Below, one piece after another: positions 1 through 8,505 of a DNA stretch of 27,112 nt (its first letter is position 1; the number at the start of each line of letters is the position of its first letter). The translations under genes and the position numbers were made by a program. The DNA comes from CAZHZT01 sp964537285 (GTDB lineage: Bacteria > Bacteroidota > Bacteroidia > Chitinophagales > Saprospiraceae): contig CAZHZT010000078.1 of assembly GCA_964537285.1 (NCBI GenBank), positions 1 to 27,112 of the forward strand. Direction: 5' to 3'. Below the pieces are notes generated by a model. That model saw only the letters and a program-made list of their open reading frames with translations. It made no database searches and was not told the origin of the DNA.

Positions 1-11
1 CCTCCTAAGGT

Positions 12-81
12 CGGCTCAAACAGTATTCATTTTTTAACGGCTGCCAGCCTTTCAAAAAGCTAAATTGAATAAGGCCGGTTC
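12..81. repeat. Dispersed repeat R1, right-half copy
   Basis: This stretch is almost identical to 14864–14933, including the cores AACAGTATTCATTTTTTAAC and GGCTGCCAGCCTTTCAAAAA. The left half of the element, present at 14797–14860, is missing or lies outside the window. A second shared block, TATGAAGTTCCTTA, follows about 40 bases later in both copies (near 124 and 14974). No open reading frame accounts for the conservation, so this is a noncoding dispersed element. The rest of the 215 bases before the first gene shows nothing else that I can name. Confidence 0.8.
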
Positions 82-215
82 GAAAGTATTGATTACTGCA
101 CCTTTTTAAATTGCAGGGACAATATGAAGTTCCTTAAAGTTGAGGAATAACTCATGTTTCAGACTTAAAATATCACTATCCAAAATAATTAATTCTTAAT
201 CAAATAAAAATTTAC

Positions 216-683
216 ATGAAACGAAATACCTTCTCTTTATTAACAATAGCAGTAATTGCACTGCTGTTTGTAGCCTGTGGAAGCAATAAAGTCCCTAAGG
301 ATTTGAGCACATTGGAGAAAAAAATTGAGCTTAAAAAAAGCCCTTGTTTTGGCAGTTGCCCGGTTTTTAATTTGACACTTTACGATAAAGGAGTACTTGA
401 ATACCATGGTATTCAAAATGTAGAAAAACTGGGATATTACACACGGATTATTCCTGTGAAAGCTTACAATAAGTTGATAGAAACATTCGAAGCAGCTGAT
501 CTCGATCAGTTTGACGATGACTATCCAAACCAAATCGTTGATTTTCCTACTTTTAAAATTACTTTTCATTCAGAGGATGGAGAAAAAACGATATCGGGAA
601 ATGAAATGCTTCCCGAAGCAGTCCGTAAACTGGTTGATCTGTTCTCTGAATACGGAGACCAAGGAGAGTGGGAGCGTAAATAA
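216..683 (+). CDS. DUF6438-type lipoprotein
   Basis: This is a small exported protein of 155 residues. Residues 1–21 form a lipoprotein signal with a lipobox ending LFVAC, so Cys21 would be lipidated. After a short linker comes the block SPCFGSCPVFNLTLYDKG (about residues 42–59), typical of the DUF6438 family, in which two conserved cysteines precede a beta-rich domain of about 110 residues. The function of that family is unknown. The protein probably sits in the inner leaflet of the outer membrane or on the surface. It stands alone, converging on lptD, with a hairpin in the 65-base gap. The fold assignment rests on motif recall, not on a search. Confidence 0.75.
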   Translation: MKRNTFSLLTIAVIALLFVACGSNKVPKDLSTLEKKIELKKSPCFGSCPVFNLTLYDKGVLEYHGIQNVEKLGYYTRIIPVKAYNKLIETFEAADLDQFDDDYPNQIVDFPTFKITFHSEDGEKTISGNEMLPEAVRKLVDLFSEYGDQGEWERK

Positions 684-686
684 TAG

Positions 687-734
687 CTTGTTCTGTAAAT
701 GCTGATGGAGCGCAATTAGCATCTACAGAACAAG
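687..734. terminator. Hairpin between convergent genes
   Basis: CTTGTTCTGTAAATGCT (687–703) pairs with AGCATCTACAGAACAAG (718–734) with one mismatch and a 14-base loop. It lies between the stop of the DUF6438 gene and the stop of lptD, so it could terminate both transcripts. The same arm sequence forms the outer ends of the nested palindrome at 18026–18193, so it also belongs to a dispersed repeat family. The downstream T-run is weak. Confidence 0.5.
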
Positions 735-748
735 TTTATTCTCGCTTG

Positions 749-3448
749 TCAGAACTGATTCTGGACATTGAGGTTGCTCTTTCGATAGGGCACATTTAAG
801 AAATTAAGTGAGCCGGTGGCTCTTACATAAAAATTGAATGTACCCCGAACAGGCTGAAAACTCATGCCCATTTCCCAGCAATGTAAATTACGGGTAATGG
901 TAAAGTCGGGGTAACCAATATTTTTATTGGCGAAATTATAACTTATGTTCGATATTCGGAAGCCCCACTGCGGGGTGATCTGAATGCGTTGAACCGCCAG
1001 CCGGATGGTATGCGTGGTAATTTCCAGGGTATCTTTATCCGCCGGGCGCCTTAAGTTAAGGTTGTGGGTAATCGTTAGACCCTTTATCAGGCTGAGCACA
1101 TCTGCCTGATCGGTTCTTCGGTTATTATCGGGCTTGGGTTTAGGGTCTTCCGAGTCGGATTTTTCCTTTTTAAAAAGTTGCTTCAATTTATCGACGGTGA
1201 TGGTACTGTTGATATTAGCTGTTGCACCATCAAAACGCAAAGGGCGGCCGGTTTTATCATAATGGAAAGTATTGATTCTCGTACCATTTTCATTCAGGGC
1301 ATAATAATCGTAATTTGCGGATAAGCGAATTGTTGTCATTCCCTTGAAAAAAGTAGTTGGCCCTGAGATCGATATGGGACTAAACTGAAGTGAATCTTTG
1401 GCAAAGTCAATAAAACCTCCAACGCTGAGTCGTTTAAAAAGGACGAGCTTTTGGGTTTTATCCGTTTTTTTATTGTAAACTTTTGCTTCAAAATTATTTT
1501 CAAAAGAATAGTTTAAGGCCATACTCAAGCCATTACTCGAAGGCGTTCTGAGACCTGCCCGACCGTCAAATACGGCGTATTGTTGCTCTTCTCCATTCTC
1601 GTCGGTATAAGTATCAAAGTAATTCCAAAACGGCCTTGTATAATCCGGAGTATAAGTAAAGTCAATGGAAGGCTGTAACATATGCCGGATACCCCTTACC
1701 CAGCCTTTTCGAAATTGCATAGTTCCGTATACCTGAGTGAATAATCTCACGCCGGTACTAACCTGCCTAAGCGACCGAACCCCGGGATCCTCCGAATCGA
1801 TGAGCATACCCCTTGAAACCGTATCGATCTGTATATTTATGGTGTCTCCGTCTTCAGAAGTTAAAAATAGTGTATCGAGGGTGGGGGTAGGGTCAAAAAA
1901 TCTTTTTACCGTCTGGAAATAAACATCTTCGGTGTAGTTTATGAAAGGAGTTACGTTGAAAAATTCAAAAACTTTGAAGGTGGCATTATTCGTCAGGCTG
2001 TGTTGAAAACCATATTCAGCACTTTCGAGTGTTTCCTGGCTGAATAAGGTGGAGTCTTTCCCTTGCAAACGGTTAGAAGCAGATGCATTATAAGTAAGAG
2101 ATATCTTTTCAAACCACTTTTCTTTGTTCTCCCCGCTTTTTATATCGAAAGGAAAGATCTGATTCATCCTCAAGTCGACTCGGGGAAATGTGATGGTTAC
2201 ATCCCCTGAGCGGGTGTTTTGCGAGTGCTGAAAAGAACTGGATAAAGTGAAAGGGCTGTTCGGGAAGCGCCGGTTGAAGGAAAGGTTGGAGGTTAACTGG
2301 CTTTGTGTTACACTTTCAAAGTCGTTCTGATTCAGGCTTTGGAAATCATTGGTCTGTATATTTATTGTCCCTCCAAAGGTATTGTAGGGATGCGCTTTAT
2401 TATCTTGATTATGCCTCCAAAAAAACTGGAAAGAACGATCGCTTTGAACTTCTGTAGAATTTGCAAGCTCCACTCTGCGATCTGAGAAGCTCATGCTGAA
2501 GTTTCCGGAATATAAATACCGGCGCTTGTATTGAAGTTCTCCTTTCAGCCTCCATGTTCCGCGGAGATAAATATCGCCATCAAGATACAAGTTCATATAA
2601 TCGCTCAACGGCATAAAGTAACCTATATTGGCCAACCCATATCCTAGCTGGGGGTCAAATTCATAGTCTCTCGGAAAAATAAGCCCCGTTGATCGGTTTT
2701 TGGTAATGGGAAAAAAGCCAAAAGGCAGCCAAAGTGGCGTAGGGACATCAGCGATCTCTAAATTGGAAGGACCGAGGACTACCAGTTCGCCGGGAATGAT
2801 CTTTTGCTTTCTGCTTCGGATACCAAAGTGGGGGTGAGGATGATCGCAGGTAGTGATCAATGCTTCTTGGCTATAAATAATATTGTAGTCTCTGTTGGGA
2901 TCGCCAACTTCACTTAGAAATTTTGTTTTTCGCCCCAGAACATAAATATCGTCTTGTTGTGTGGTAGCATCATATATGATGCCTTTATGACTTTTAAAAT
3001 TGTATTGCAGTTTTTTAGCCACAAAGCTCTGATCTTTATCTTTGAACTCAGGCAGTCCACTTATATTACCGGTGGAGTCAGGAAAGCCGGTCGCTTCCAC
3101 TTGGCTGGTTTTCAGGTCTACTTCCATATAGCCAGCACTTAAACTGGTGGTAAGGTAATTTACTTCTGCCCCACCATACAAATAAACCTTTTGATTCACT
3201 ACATCCAGGTGCATCGAATCTTCAGCGCTGTATTTGACTTGATCTGAAAACGATTCTTTAGAAACCTTCACATCCAACCGTGGCAGAGGTGGAGGCACCC
3301 GTGCCGAATCAGGGCCAATGCTGTCTGTCGGTACAAGCATATTTTCTTCCTCTACGTATACGGAATCAGTGCCAACAGGAGGGACCTGTGCCTGCAAGCA
3401 AGATAATCGCATGATAATTAGAGTAAAAAGAAGAAAATATTTGGTCAT
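749..3448 (-). CDS. lptD: LPS-assembly outer membrane protein LptD
   Basis: This is the putative outer-membrane translocon that inserts lipopolysaccharide into the outer leaflet. The 899-residue product starts with a signal peptide (about 1–20, ending LQAQ) and a proline-rich linker. An OstA/LptA-like periplasmic domain follows (about 73–200, with HLDVVNQKVYLYGGAEV). The block CDHPHPHFGIRSRKQKIIPG and then VPTPLWLPFGFFP (about 201–246) is typical of Bacteroidota LptD. The rest is a long beta-rich barrel region ending in a terminal Phe (NVQNQF), as in many outer-membrane proteins. Only one Cys (C201) is evident in the N-terminal half, so the paired disulfides of the E. coli protein are not expected. 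It is divergent from the amidase–mlaD pair, an arrangement I recall from other Bacteroidota. Confidence 0.85.
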   Translation of the reverse strand: MTKYFLLFTLIIMRLSCLQAQVPPVGTDSVYVEEENMLVPTDSIGPDSARVPPPLPRLDVKVSKESFSDQVKYSAEDSMHLDVVNQKVYLYGGAEVNYLTTSLSAGYMEVDLKTSQVEATGFPDSTGNISGLPEFKDKDQSFVAKKLQYNFKSHKGIIYDATTQQDDIYVLGRKTKFLSEVGDPNRDYNIIYSQEALITTCDHPHPHFGIRSRKQKIIPGELVVLGPSNLEIADVPTPLWLPFGFFPITKNRSTGLIFPRDYEFDPQLGYGLANIGYFMPLSDYMNLYLDGDIYLRGTWRLKGELQYKRRYLYSGNFSMSFSDRRVELANSTEVQSDRSFQFFWRHNQDNKAHPYNTFGGTINIQTNDFQSLNQNDFESVTQSQLTSNLSFNRRFPNSPFTLSSSFQHSQNTRSGDVTITFPRVDLRMNQIFPFDIKSGENKEKWFEKISLTYNASASNRLQGKDSTLFSQETLESAEYGFQHSLTNNATFKVFEFFNVTPFINYTEDVYFQTVKRFFDPTPTLDTLFLTSEDGDTINIQIDTVSRGMLIDSEDPGVRSLRQVSTGVRLFTQVYGTMQFRKGWVRGIRHMLQPSIDFTYTPDYTRPFWNYFDTYTDENGEEQQYAVFDGRAGLRTPSSNGLSMALNYSFENNFEAKVYNKKTDKTQKLVLFKRLSVGGFIDFAKDSLQFSPISISGPTTFFKGMTTIRLSANYDYYALNENGTRINTFHYDKTGRPLRFDGATANINSTITVDKLKQLFKKEKSDSEDPKPKPDNNRRTDQADVLSLIKGLTITHNLNLRRPADKDTLEITTHTIRLAVQRIQITPQWGFRISNISYNFANKNIGYPDFTITRNLHCWEMGMSFQPVRGTFNFYVRATGSLNFLNVPYRKSNLNVQNQF

Positions 3449-3557
3449 TTATTTGTTAATATGCTAATTTGAAAAATTGGTTATGTTTTTGTATTAAACT
3501 AAACGGCCCTTTTGGGCATGTTCATCCAAATTATGGTTTTACTTTGTATGTATAAAT

Positions 3558-3672
3558 TTCACGTTCTTTGACAAATTGTGTGGAACTTCAAAATGATAAG
3601 CCTTGAATGCCCTTGTGGCTGAAAGGGTTATCATTTTGAAGTTCCATTTTCCACAATTTATGTGAAAGAACT
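3558..3672. repeat. Inverted repeat R2 (TTCTTTGACAAATTGTG type)
   Basis: The left arm (3558–3599) contains GTTCTTTGACAAATTGTG followed by TGGAACTTCAAAATGATAA. The right arm (3628–3672) returns as TTATCATTTTGAAGTTCC, then CCACAATTTATGTGAAAGAA. The stem is about 40 bp with small bulges and a roughly 28-base loop. It lies in the divergent gap between lptD and the amidase. Related copies lie at 8506–8596, 21632–21659 and, in part, 6877–6901. It is probably a mobile or REP-like element rather than an operator specific to these genes. Confidence 0.8.
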
Positions 3673-3817
3673 AAATTTCATAGAGAAATTTAAAGCGGCA
3701 AAAAAAATCCATAATCTGATGAAAACAAATCAATTTTTTTGAAATTATATATTTTAAAAGCGTATTTTATTCGTTGTAAAGTTGTTTAAAAAGCAATGCA
3801 CTACTTTGAGTAGAAAA

Positions 3818-3892
3818 TTTTTATTGGAGGGCTGCCCGTTTTTTCATCTTTTCTTTAAAAAAATGAAAAAACGGGCAGCCCTCCAATAAAAA
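3818..3892. repeat. Perfect 30-bp stem-loop
   Basis: Bases 3818–3847 are perfectly complementary to 3863–3892, leaving a 15-base loop. The GC-rich middle is GAGGGCTGCCCG, with T/A tracts on either side. It lies 70 bases upstream of the amidase start on the plus strand. The stem followed by an A/T-rich tail resembles a terminator, but no gene on the plus strand ends upstream of it. A foldback element or an mRNA leader structure of the amidase gene are the alternatives. Confidence 0.8.
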
Positions 3893-3963
3893 ATGATCCT
3901 GCCAGGAACAATGACTTGCTTTTCAAACAACCTCAATATTTATCGATTAACTTCCTTCAGCTT

Positions 3964-5457
3964 ATGAAACAAATAATATCCTTGTTGCTAACGATTCTAC
4001 TAACTGCCTTGCTTCCCCTTTACGCAGCATTTAACACAAGCTTATCAAGTGTTAAGGATACTTGTATACATGAAACCCATATTCCCTATTTTCATCATCA
4101 CAAATGTTCCCACTTTCAGCATGCTGCAGAAGGCGCAAAGATCCCTTTTGGCCCAAAGATGGGCAAATATATCAAAGAAAGGCTTAAACTTGATGGTCCA
4201 TACAGAATTAACACGATTGTTATTGATGCCGGGCATGGAGGTAAGGATAGCGGTACCCTTGGAAAATACTATCAAGAGAAGAAACTGGCTCTGAATATTG
4301 CATTGAAATTAGGTGAAGCCATACAGTCGGTCTATCCCGGAATCAGGGTGATTTATACCAGAAAAACAGATGTTTTTATACCCCTGAATAAACGGGCTGA
4401 AATTGCAAATAAAGAAAAGGCCGACCTTTTTCTTTCTATCCATTGTAATTTTGCTACTTATTCCAGCCGTGTTCGGGGCACCGAAACCTATGTAATGGGC
4501 TTGCATACTGCAGAATACAACCTTGAAGTGGCTAAACGCGAAAACGCCTCCATTCTATTAGAAGAGAATTACAAAGAAACTTACGGAGGTTACGATCCCA
4601 ATTCACCAGAAGGGCATATTTTACTATCTATGTTTCAAAATGCTTATTTGGAGCAAAGTATTCTGTTCGCAGAAAAAGTTGAAAATCAGTTTGGGACTTC
4701 CGGGCGCAGGAAAAGCAGAGGAGTAAAACAAGCGGGTTTTGTCGTTCTAAAGGAAACTGCCATGCCTAGCGTGCTCATTGAAACAGGCTTTATGAGTAAT
4801 CGCCAGGAAGAACTCTTTCTGGGGTCAGAAGAAGGTCAAAATCAAATTGCCAACAGTGTTTTGGCTGCCTTTACTGCTTATAAACGAGAAATGGAAAGTG
4901 ATAATGCTGATTTTAAAGCGCTTCCGGCCGCTCAGACAAAACAGCTTGAAACGCGTCGTCCTTCACCTTCAAATTCTGAAAATGTATCGCGAAGCGTACC
5001 CATTCGCAAAGAACCTGAACCCGCTGTTAATGAAGATCCTACGCCCGTGCCTACGCTAGAGTTTTCAAGAATTACTGAAAAGGAAAAACAGGACCCGCCC
5101 ACACGAACTCCCGAAGTAGACGAAGTTGTTGAAATTTCAAAACCCGAACCTGAAACAAAAGTACGTCCTAATCAGGGAAACATCTTTATTCAATTCAAAG
5201 TACAAATACTATCGGAGAAAACGCCTGTGCCTACCGATGGTACCCGGTGGAGAAACCTGAATTGCCTGGTTGAGATGAAACAAGAAAACGGTTTTTTCAA
5301 ATACCTCGCTACCGGCTTTAGTTCTTTCGATGAAGCTGCTGAAGCTAAAAGATCTCTCAGGGAAAATGGCTTCCCCGAGGCCTTCGTCGTGGCTTATGCC
5401 AATGGTAAGCGCATATCCGTTAGGGAAGCCTTGAAATATGAAGATATTAGACCTTAA
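3964..5457 (+). CDS. N-acetylmuramoyl-L-alanine amidase with SPOR-like tail
   Basis: This is a periplasmic zinc amidase (Amidase_3) that cleaves the bond between N-acetylmuramic acid and L-alanine in peptidoglycan, probably during cell separation. The ATG at 3964 is preferred because it begins a signal peptide; an in-frame TTG at 3916 would put 16 extra residues before it. In the 497-residue product the zinc and catalytic residues appear as H91 (IDAGHGGKD), E105, H160 (LFLSIHCN) and E273 (VLIETGFMSN). A His-rich stretch (about 35–53) precedes the domain. A Pro/Glu-rich linker (about 320–400) leads to a C-terminal domain of about 90 residues (407–497) resembling SPOR, which would bind denuded glycan at the septum. 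mlaD follows 129 bases downstream, probably co-transcribed. Confidence 0.88.
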   Translation: MKQIISLLLTILLTALLPLYAAFNTSLSSVKDTCIHETHIPYFHHHKCSHFQHAAEGAKIPFGPKMGKYIKERLKLDGPYRINTIVIDAGHGGKDSGTLGKYYQEKKLALNIALKLGEAIQSVYPGIRVIYTRKTDVFIPLNKRAEIANKEKADLFLSIHCNFATYSSRVRGTETYVMGLHTAEYNLEVAKRENASILLEENYKETYGGYDPNSPEGHILLSMFQNAYLEQSILFAEKVENQFGTSGRRKSRGVKQAGFVVLKETAMPSVLIETGFMSNRQEELFLGSEEGQNQIANSVLAAFTAYKREMESDNADFKALPAAQTKQLETRRPSPSNSENVSRSVPIRKEPEPAVNEDPTPVPTLEFSRITEKEKQDPPTRTPEVDEVVEISKPEPETKVRPNQGNIFIQFKVQILSEKTPVPTDGTRWRNLNCLVEMKQENGFFKYLATGFSSFDEAAEAKRSLRENGFPEAFVVAYANGKRISVREALKYEDIRP

Positions 5458-5586
5458 CTGTGAACTTCATCTAATTTTCCTATTTTTGGGCCGTTAATAA
5501 AAATAAAGTTATTAAAAACTGATTCAATATAAATATTCATTAACTTAGGTTACAGAGTATTAAACTTTTGAATCTAAAAACTAATT

Positions 5587-6636
5587 ATGGCAAACGAAAC
5601 AAAAGTAGGCATATTGGCTATAATTGCTATTGCATTATTGATCTGGGGGTATAAATACATCAAAGGCCAAAATATCCTGAATGCTGCCCAGGTCTTTTAT
5701 GTAGTTTATGACAATGTGGATTATCTAAAAGAGTCTTCTCCTGTTATCATCGATGGGTTTGAGATCGGAGTCGTTACGGATCTTTACCGGGTAGATAACG
5801 ATATGGGGAAAATAGAAGTCATTTTCCGGATAGAAAAAGATATTGAAATTCCGCCTCATACAGTTGCTATCATTACGGATCAAGGCTTTTTAGGAGGTAA
5901 AGCTATTGAACTGACTACAGATATCCCTTGCTCCGGGAAATTCCCTTGTCCTGAAGATCCTAAACGCCTCCGTGGAACGACCCTTAGTTTCCTGGGTTCT
6001 GTATTAGGTGATCCGGATGAACTAGGGCCTTATTTTGAAGAAGTGAGTTCTGGCGTTAAAGTAATCCTGGATACATTGAAAAAAGATTTCGAAGAAGGAG
6101 ATACTACTGGCATCGCGAAAAGCCTTAAAGATGTTCAGGAAACAATAGCTTCTCTGAAAGAGGCTTCTAATACACTGAACAACCTCCTTGCTGCTACGAG
6201 TGGCAGCTTCAAATCAATGGCCAGGGATATGGCTTCAATTACATCAAATTTGGAACAGAATAACGAAGGCATTACAAAAATAATTGATAACGCTGCATCT
6301 TTCACCGACCAAATGTCTAATGCAGATCTTGAAACAACAGTCAATCAGGCCAATGAAGCTCTGGAAAAACTTACCCAAACCCTGGTTTCTGCTGATTCTG
6401 CTGCTTCTGCCTTTAAAGAAATGGCGCAAAAACTCAATAATGGAGAAGGGGCTATTGGTAAAATGCTGACGGACGAAGGCTTATATGATTCATTTCTTGA
6501 CATGAGCAATCAGGCGGACTCATTAATGGCTGATTTTCAAAACAGGCCCTACCGCTATATGCCGCTCAAAAGCCGGAAACGGGTGAAACGAAATGATCGT
6601 AAAGATGCTGAAGAAAAGGCTGAACAGAAAAACTAG
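5587..6636 (+). CDS. mlaD: MlaD-family MCE-domain protein
   Basis: This is the periplasmic lipid-binding component of an Mla/MCE transporter that moves phospholipids between the membranes. The 349-residue protein has one N-terminal membrane anchor (about 7–24, VGILAIIAIALLIWG). An MCE domain (about 35–115) follows, with the typical PVIIDGFEIGVV and DQGFLGGKAIELT segments. A long helical region (about 150–310) has the heptad pattern expected of MCE oligomers. The tail (about 325–349) is very basic and then acidic. No ATPase or permease gene is adjacent, so MlaE and MlaF homologues must lie elsewhere. Proximity to lptD and the amidase fits an outer-membrane maintenance cluster. Confidence 0.88.
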   Translation: MANETKVGILAIIAIALLIWGYKYIKGQNILNAAQVFYVVYDNVDYLKESSPVIIDGFEIGVVTDLYRVDNDMGKIEVIFRIEKDIEIPPHTVAIITDQGFLGGKAIELTTDIPCSGKFPCPEDPKRLRGTTLSFLGSVLGDPDELGPYFEEVSSGVKVILDTLKKDFEEGDTTGIAKSLKDVQETIASLKEASNTLNNLLAATSGSFKSMARDMASITSNLEQNNEGITKIIDNAASFTDQMSNADLETTVNQANEALEKLTQTLVSADSAASAFKEMAQKLNNGEGAIGKMLTDEGLYDSFLDMSNQADSLMADFQNRPYRYMPLKSRKRVKRNDRKDAEEKAEQKN

Positions 6637-6798
6637 TGCTTCAAGAACTAAATCCTTGACACTTTAGACTGCTTCTTTTGGCGGCCTGCTTCGTTGCTCA
6701 TCGGTCACGTAGCTCTTTGGCTATGCTCCCTCTTCGCGCCTAGTTTGCCACCAAAATAATCGCTTCTAAAGCTATCAAGGATTTAGTTCCTGAAGCAC
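6636..6798. repeat. Nested foldback element, 163 bp
   Basis: Outer arms 6636–6659 (GTGCTTCAAGAACTAAATCC...) and 6775–6798 are 24-bp inverted repeats with one mismatch. Inside them a second, weaker pair (around CTTCTTTTGGCGG and CCACCAAAATAATCG) continues the symmetry. The loop contains GTAGCTCTTTGGCTATG, a further small hairpin. The left arm begins at the last base of the mlaD stop codon, so the element abuts the gene. It has no coding content and looks like a miniature mobile element; it could also serve as the mlaD terminator. Confidence 0.8.
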
Positions 6799-6851
6799 AA
6801 GCTGCAACCTTTGATGCTCTTTTTTGTCCTTTACAAGAGAGTTTTAAGGGT

Positions 6852-6921
6852 TTAGGGAGTTAAAACTCCCTCGTTCTTCCACACAATTTGTGTCAAAGAA
6901 CTAACTCCCTAAGCTTTTTTT
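6852..6921 (+). promoter_or_regulatory. Possible attenuator-like leader before DUF2807 gene
   Basis: AGGGAGTT (6854–6861) can pair with AACTCCCT at 6864–6871. It can also pair with a second copy of AACTCCCT at 6903–6910, where the pairing extends to TTAGGGAGTT/AACTCCCTAA and is followed by seven T (6915–6921). Such competing pairings resemble a terminator/antiterminator switch, 22 bases before the start of the next gene. Between them lies a partial copy of the repeat CACAATTTGTGTCAAAGAAC. This is an inference from pairing alone. Confidence 0.35.
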
Positions 6922-6942
6922 ATAAACACTAAAGCCATTTTT

Positions 6943-7629
6943 ATGAGATCACTTACTCTATTAGTTGCCACTCTATTATGTTTCGGAGTATTAAACGCCC
7001 AGCAAAAGGAGCACTTTCTTGATCTACCTACTTTTCATTCTATTAGTCTAGCCATTGATGCAGAAGTTATTTTAACACAATCCAATAAGCAAGTGGTTAA
7101 GATCTATGCTAATCAGGAAACATTCGATGCGCTAAGCAAAAATGTAAGTAACGGCCGTTGGAATATTACTTATGAGGGAAAATCCGGCAATTCTAAAGGC
7201 CAATTGAAAATTGCGATCGCAGTGGCTGATCTTCAAGATATCAGTATTGCGGGATCAGGAAATATTACGACAAAAGGCTCTTTTAAAGGTTTGCAGGACT
7301 TTAGAGTAAATATCGGAGGTTCAGGAAACATCAATATGGATATGACAGCTCAAAATGTAAAGATTTCTATTGGCGGGCAAGGAAATATTATCTTAAGAGG
7401 CAGCTCCGATAATCTAAAAGCAAGCATTGCAGGCACGGGGGATATAGAGGCAGCAGAATTCAATACAAAGAATTGCATGGTTAGTATTGCAGGTTCAGGT
7501 AATTGCAAAGTCCATGCTTCTAATAATCTGAATGTGAATATCGCGGGAAGTGGAGATGTACACTACAAGGGAAATCCTGAAGTGCAAAAATCCATTGCAG
7601 GATCAGGAGAACTGAAATCTATGAATTAA
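6943..7629 (+). CDS. Secreted DUF2807 (head GIN) protein 1
   Basis: The 228-residue protein has a signal peptide (1–20, ending LNAQ). A DUF2807/'head GIN domain' region (PF10988, putative auto-transporter adhesin) follows, about 28–228. Repeating strands carry the signature SIAGSGNI / IGGSGNI / SIAGTGDI / NIAGSGDV, spaced about 20 residues apart, which implies a right-handed beta-helix. The function of the family is not established; the products are exported and have been proposed to act in adhesion or envelope sensing. The second gene, 123 bases downstream, is a paralogue with a lipobox, so the two are a tandem duplication. Confidence 0.85.
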   Translation: MRSLTLLVATLLCFGVLNAQQKEHFLDLPTFHSISLAIDAEVILTQSNKQVVKIYANQETFDALSKNVSNGRWNITYEGKSGNSKGQLKIAIAVADLQDISIAGSGNITTKGSFKGLQDFRVNIGGSGNINMDMTAQNVKISIGGQGNIILRGSSDNLKASIAGTGDIEAAEFNTKNCMVSIAGSGNCKVHASNNLNVNIAGSGDVHYKGNPEVQKSIAGSGELKSMN

Positions 7630-7752
7630 GATTGCTCTACATACTTTGTGAATTTTGGCGCCGGGATGCAAATTGTGTTCCGGCATTTTTTTTTCTCCTT
7701 TGTGAATTCAGTAAATTGTTTTATTTTACTGACAACAAAAGAACGGTGCATT

Positions 7753-8469
7753 ATGAGAAATATTTTCTGTTTACTTTTTTTAACATTCCTTTTAAATAGT
7801 TGTCGCATCTTTCCGGGGATGGTAGGCGAGGGGGAAGTGGTGAAGCGAACAATAGACTTGCCTGCTTTCCATAGCATAAAGTCTAGCATAAGCGGTGACA
7901 TCATTCTCACCCAGGCTCATGACGGAAAGCCCCAGGTGATATCTCTTGAGGGACAGAATAATATCCTGGATAACCTAAAAATGGAAGTAGAGAACGGTAT
8001 TTGTTCCATTACTTTCGAAGAACCTGTCAGTAGCTTTAAAAAACTGGTGCTTTCCATGGATATCAAGACACTTAGGTCCGTTGCACTTTGGGGCTCCGGG
8101 AAAATTGAAAGCCCTGCTACTTTTTACAAACTTGGCGATCTGGATATTTCTATTTCGGGTTCCGGAAATGTAATATTAAAGCCTGAAGCTGTGTCGATTG
8201 ATTGTGGTATAACGGGCTCCGGGGATATTTCCCTTTTTGGCGTTGCGGATGAATTGAAAGCAAAAGTGACGGACTCGGGAGAAGTCAATAGCCTTGGATT
8301 GGTGGCTAACAGGGTAGAGGCAAAAGTGACGGGCTCGGGAGATATTAAAGTGATCGCTCAAAAATCATTGGATGCACGCATCTCGGGCAGCGGGGACATT
8401 TACTACAAAGGAAGCCCAAAGGTCAATACGAATATAACGGGCTCGGGTTCGGTCAGAGTATTGGAGTAA
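7753..8469 (+). CDS. DUF2807 (head GIN) lipoprotein 2
   Basis: The ATG at 7753 is chosen because it starts a lipoprotein signal (MRNIFCLLFLTFLLNSC, Cys17), giving 238 residues; an in-frame ATG at 7648 would add 35 residues of no recognisable character. The mature part is a DUF2807 domain with repeated GSGKI, GSGNV, TGSGDI and SGSGDIYYKG turns. It parallels the neighbouring protein strand for strand: DLPAFHSIKSSISGDIILTQ here matches DLPTFHSISLAIDAEVILTQ there. One copy is a lipoprotein and the other is soluble or secreted, so the pair may have split locations in the envelope. Confidence 0.85.
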   Translation: MRNIFCLLFLTFLLNSCRIFPGMVGEGEVVKRTIDLPAFHSIKSSISGDIILTQAHDGKPQVISLEGQNNILDNLKMEVENGICSITFEEPVSSFKKLVLSMDIKTLRSVALWGSGKIESPATFYKLGDLDISISGSGNVILKPEAVSIDCGITGSGDISLFGVADELKAKVTDSGEVNSLGLVANRVEAKVTGSGDIKVIAQKSLDARISGSGDIYYKGSPKVNTNITGSGSVRVLE

Positions 8470-8505
8470 TTGGTTCTCGACAGTTTAGTTTTAGTTATCG
8501 GACAT

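Noticed and set aside
3911..3963. ATG at 3911 or TTG at 3916 as the amidase start
   Set aside because: The ATG is out of frame, and the TTG would place 16 residues before a good signal peptide that begins with ATG at 3964.
7648..7752. Longer start for the second DUF2807 gene
   Set aside because: The 35 extra residues have no family match and would hide the clear lipoprotein signal starting at 7753.
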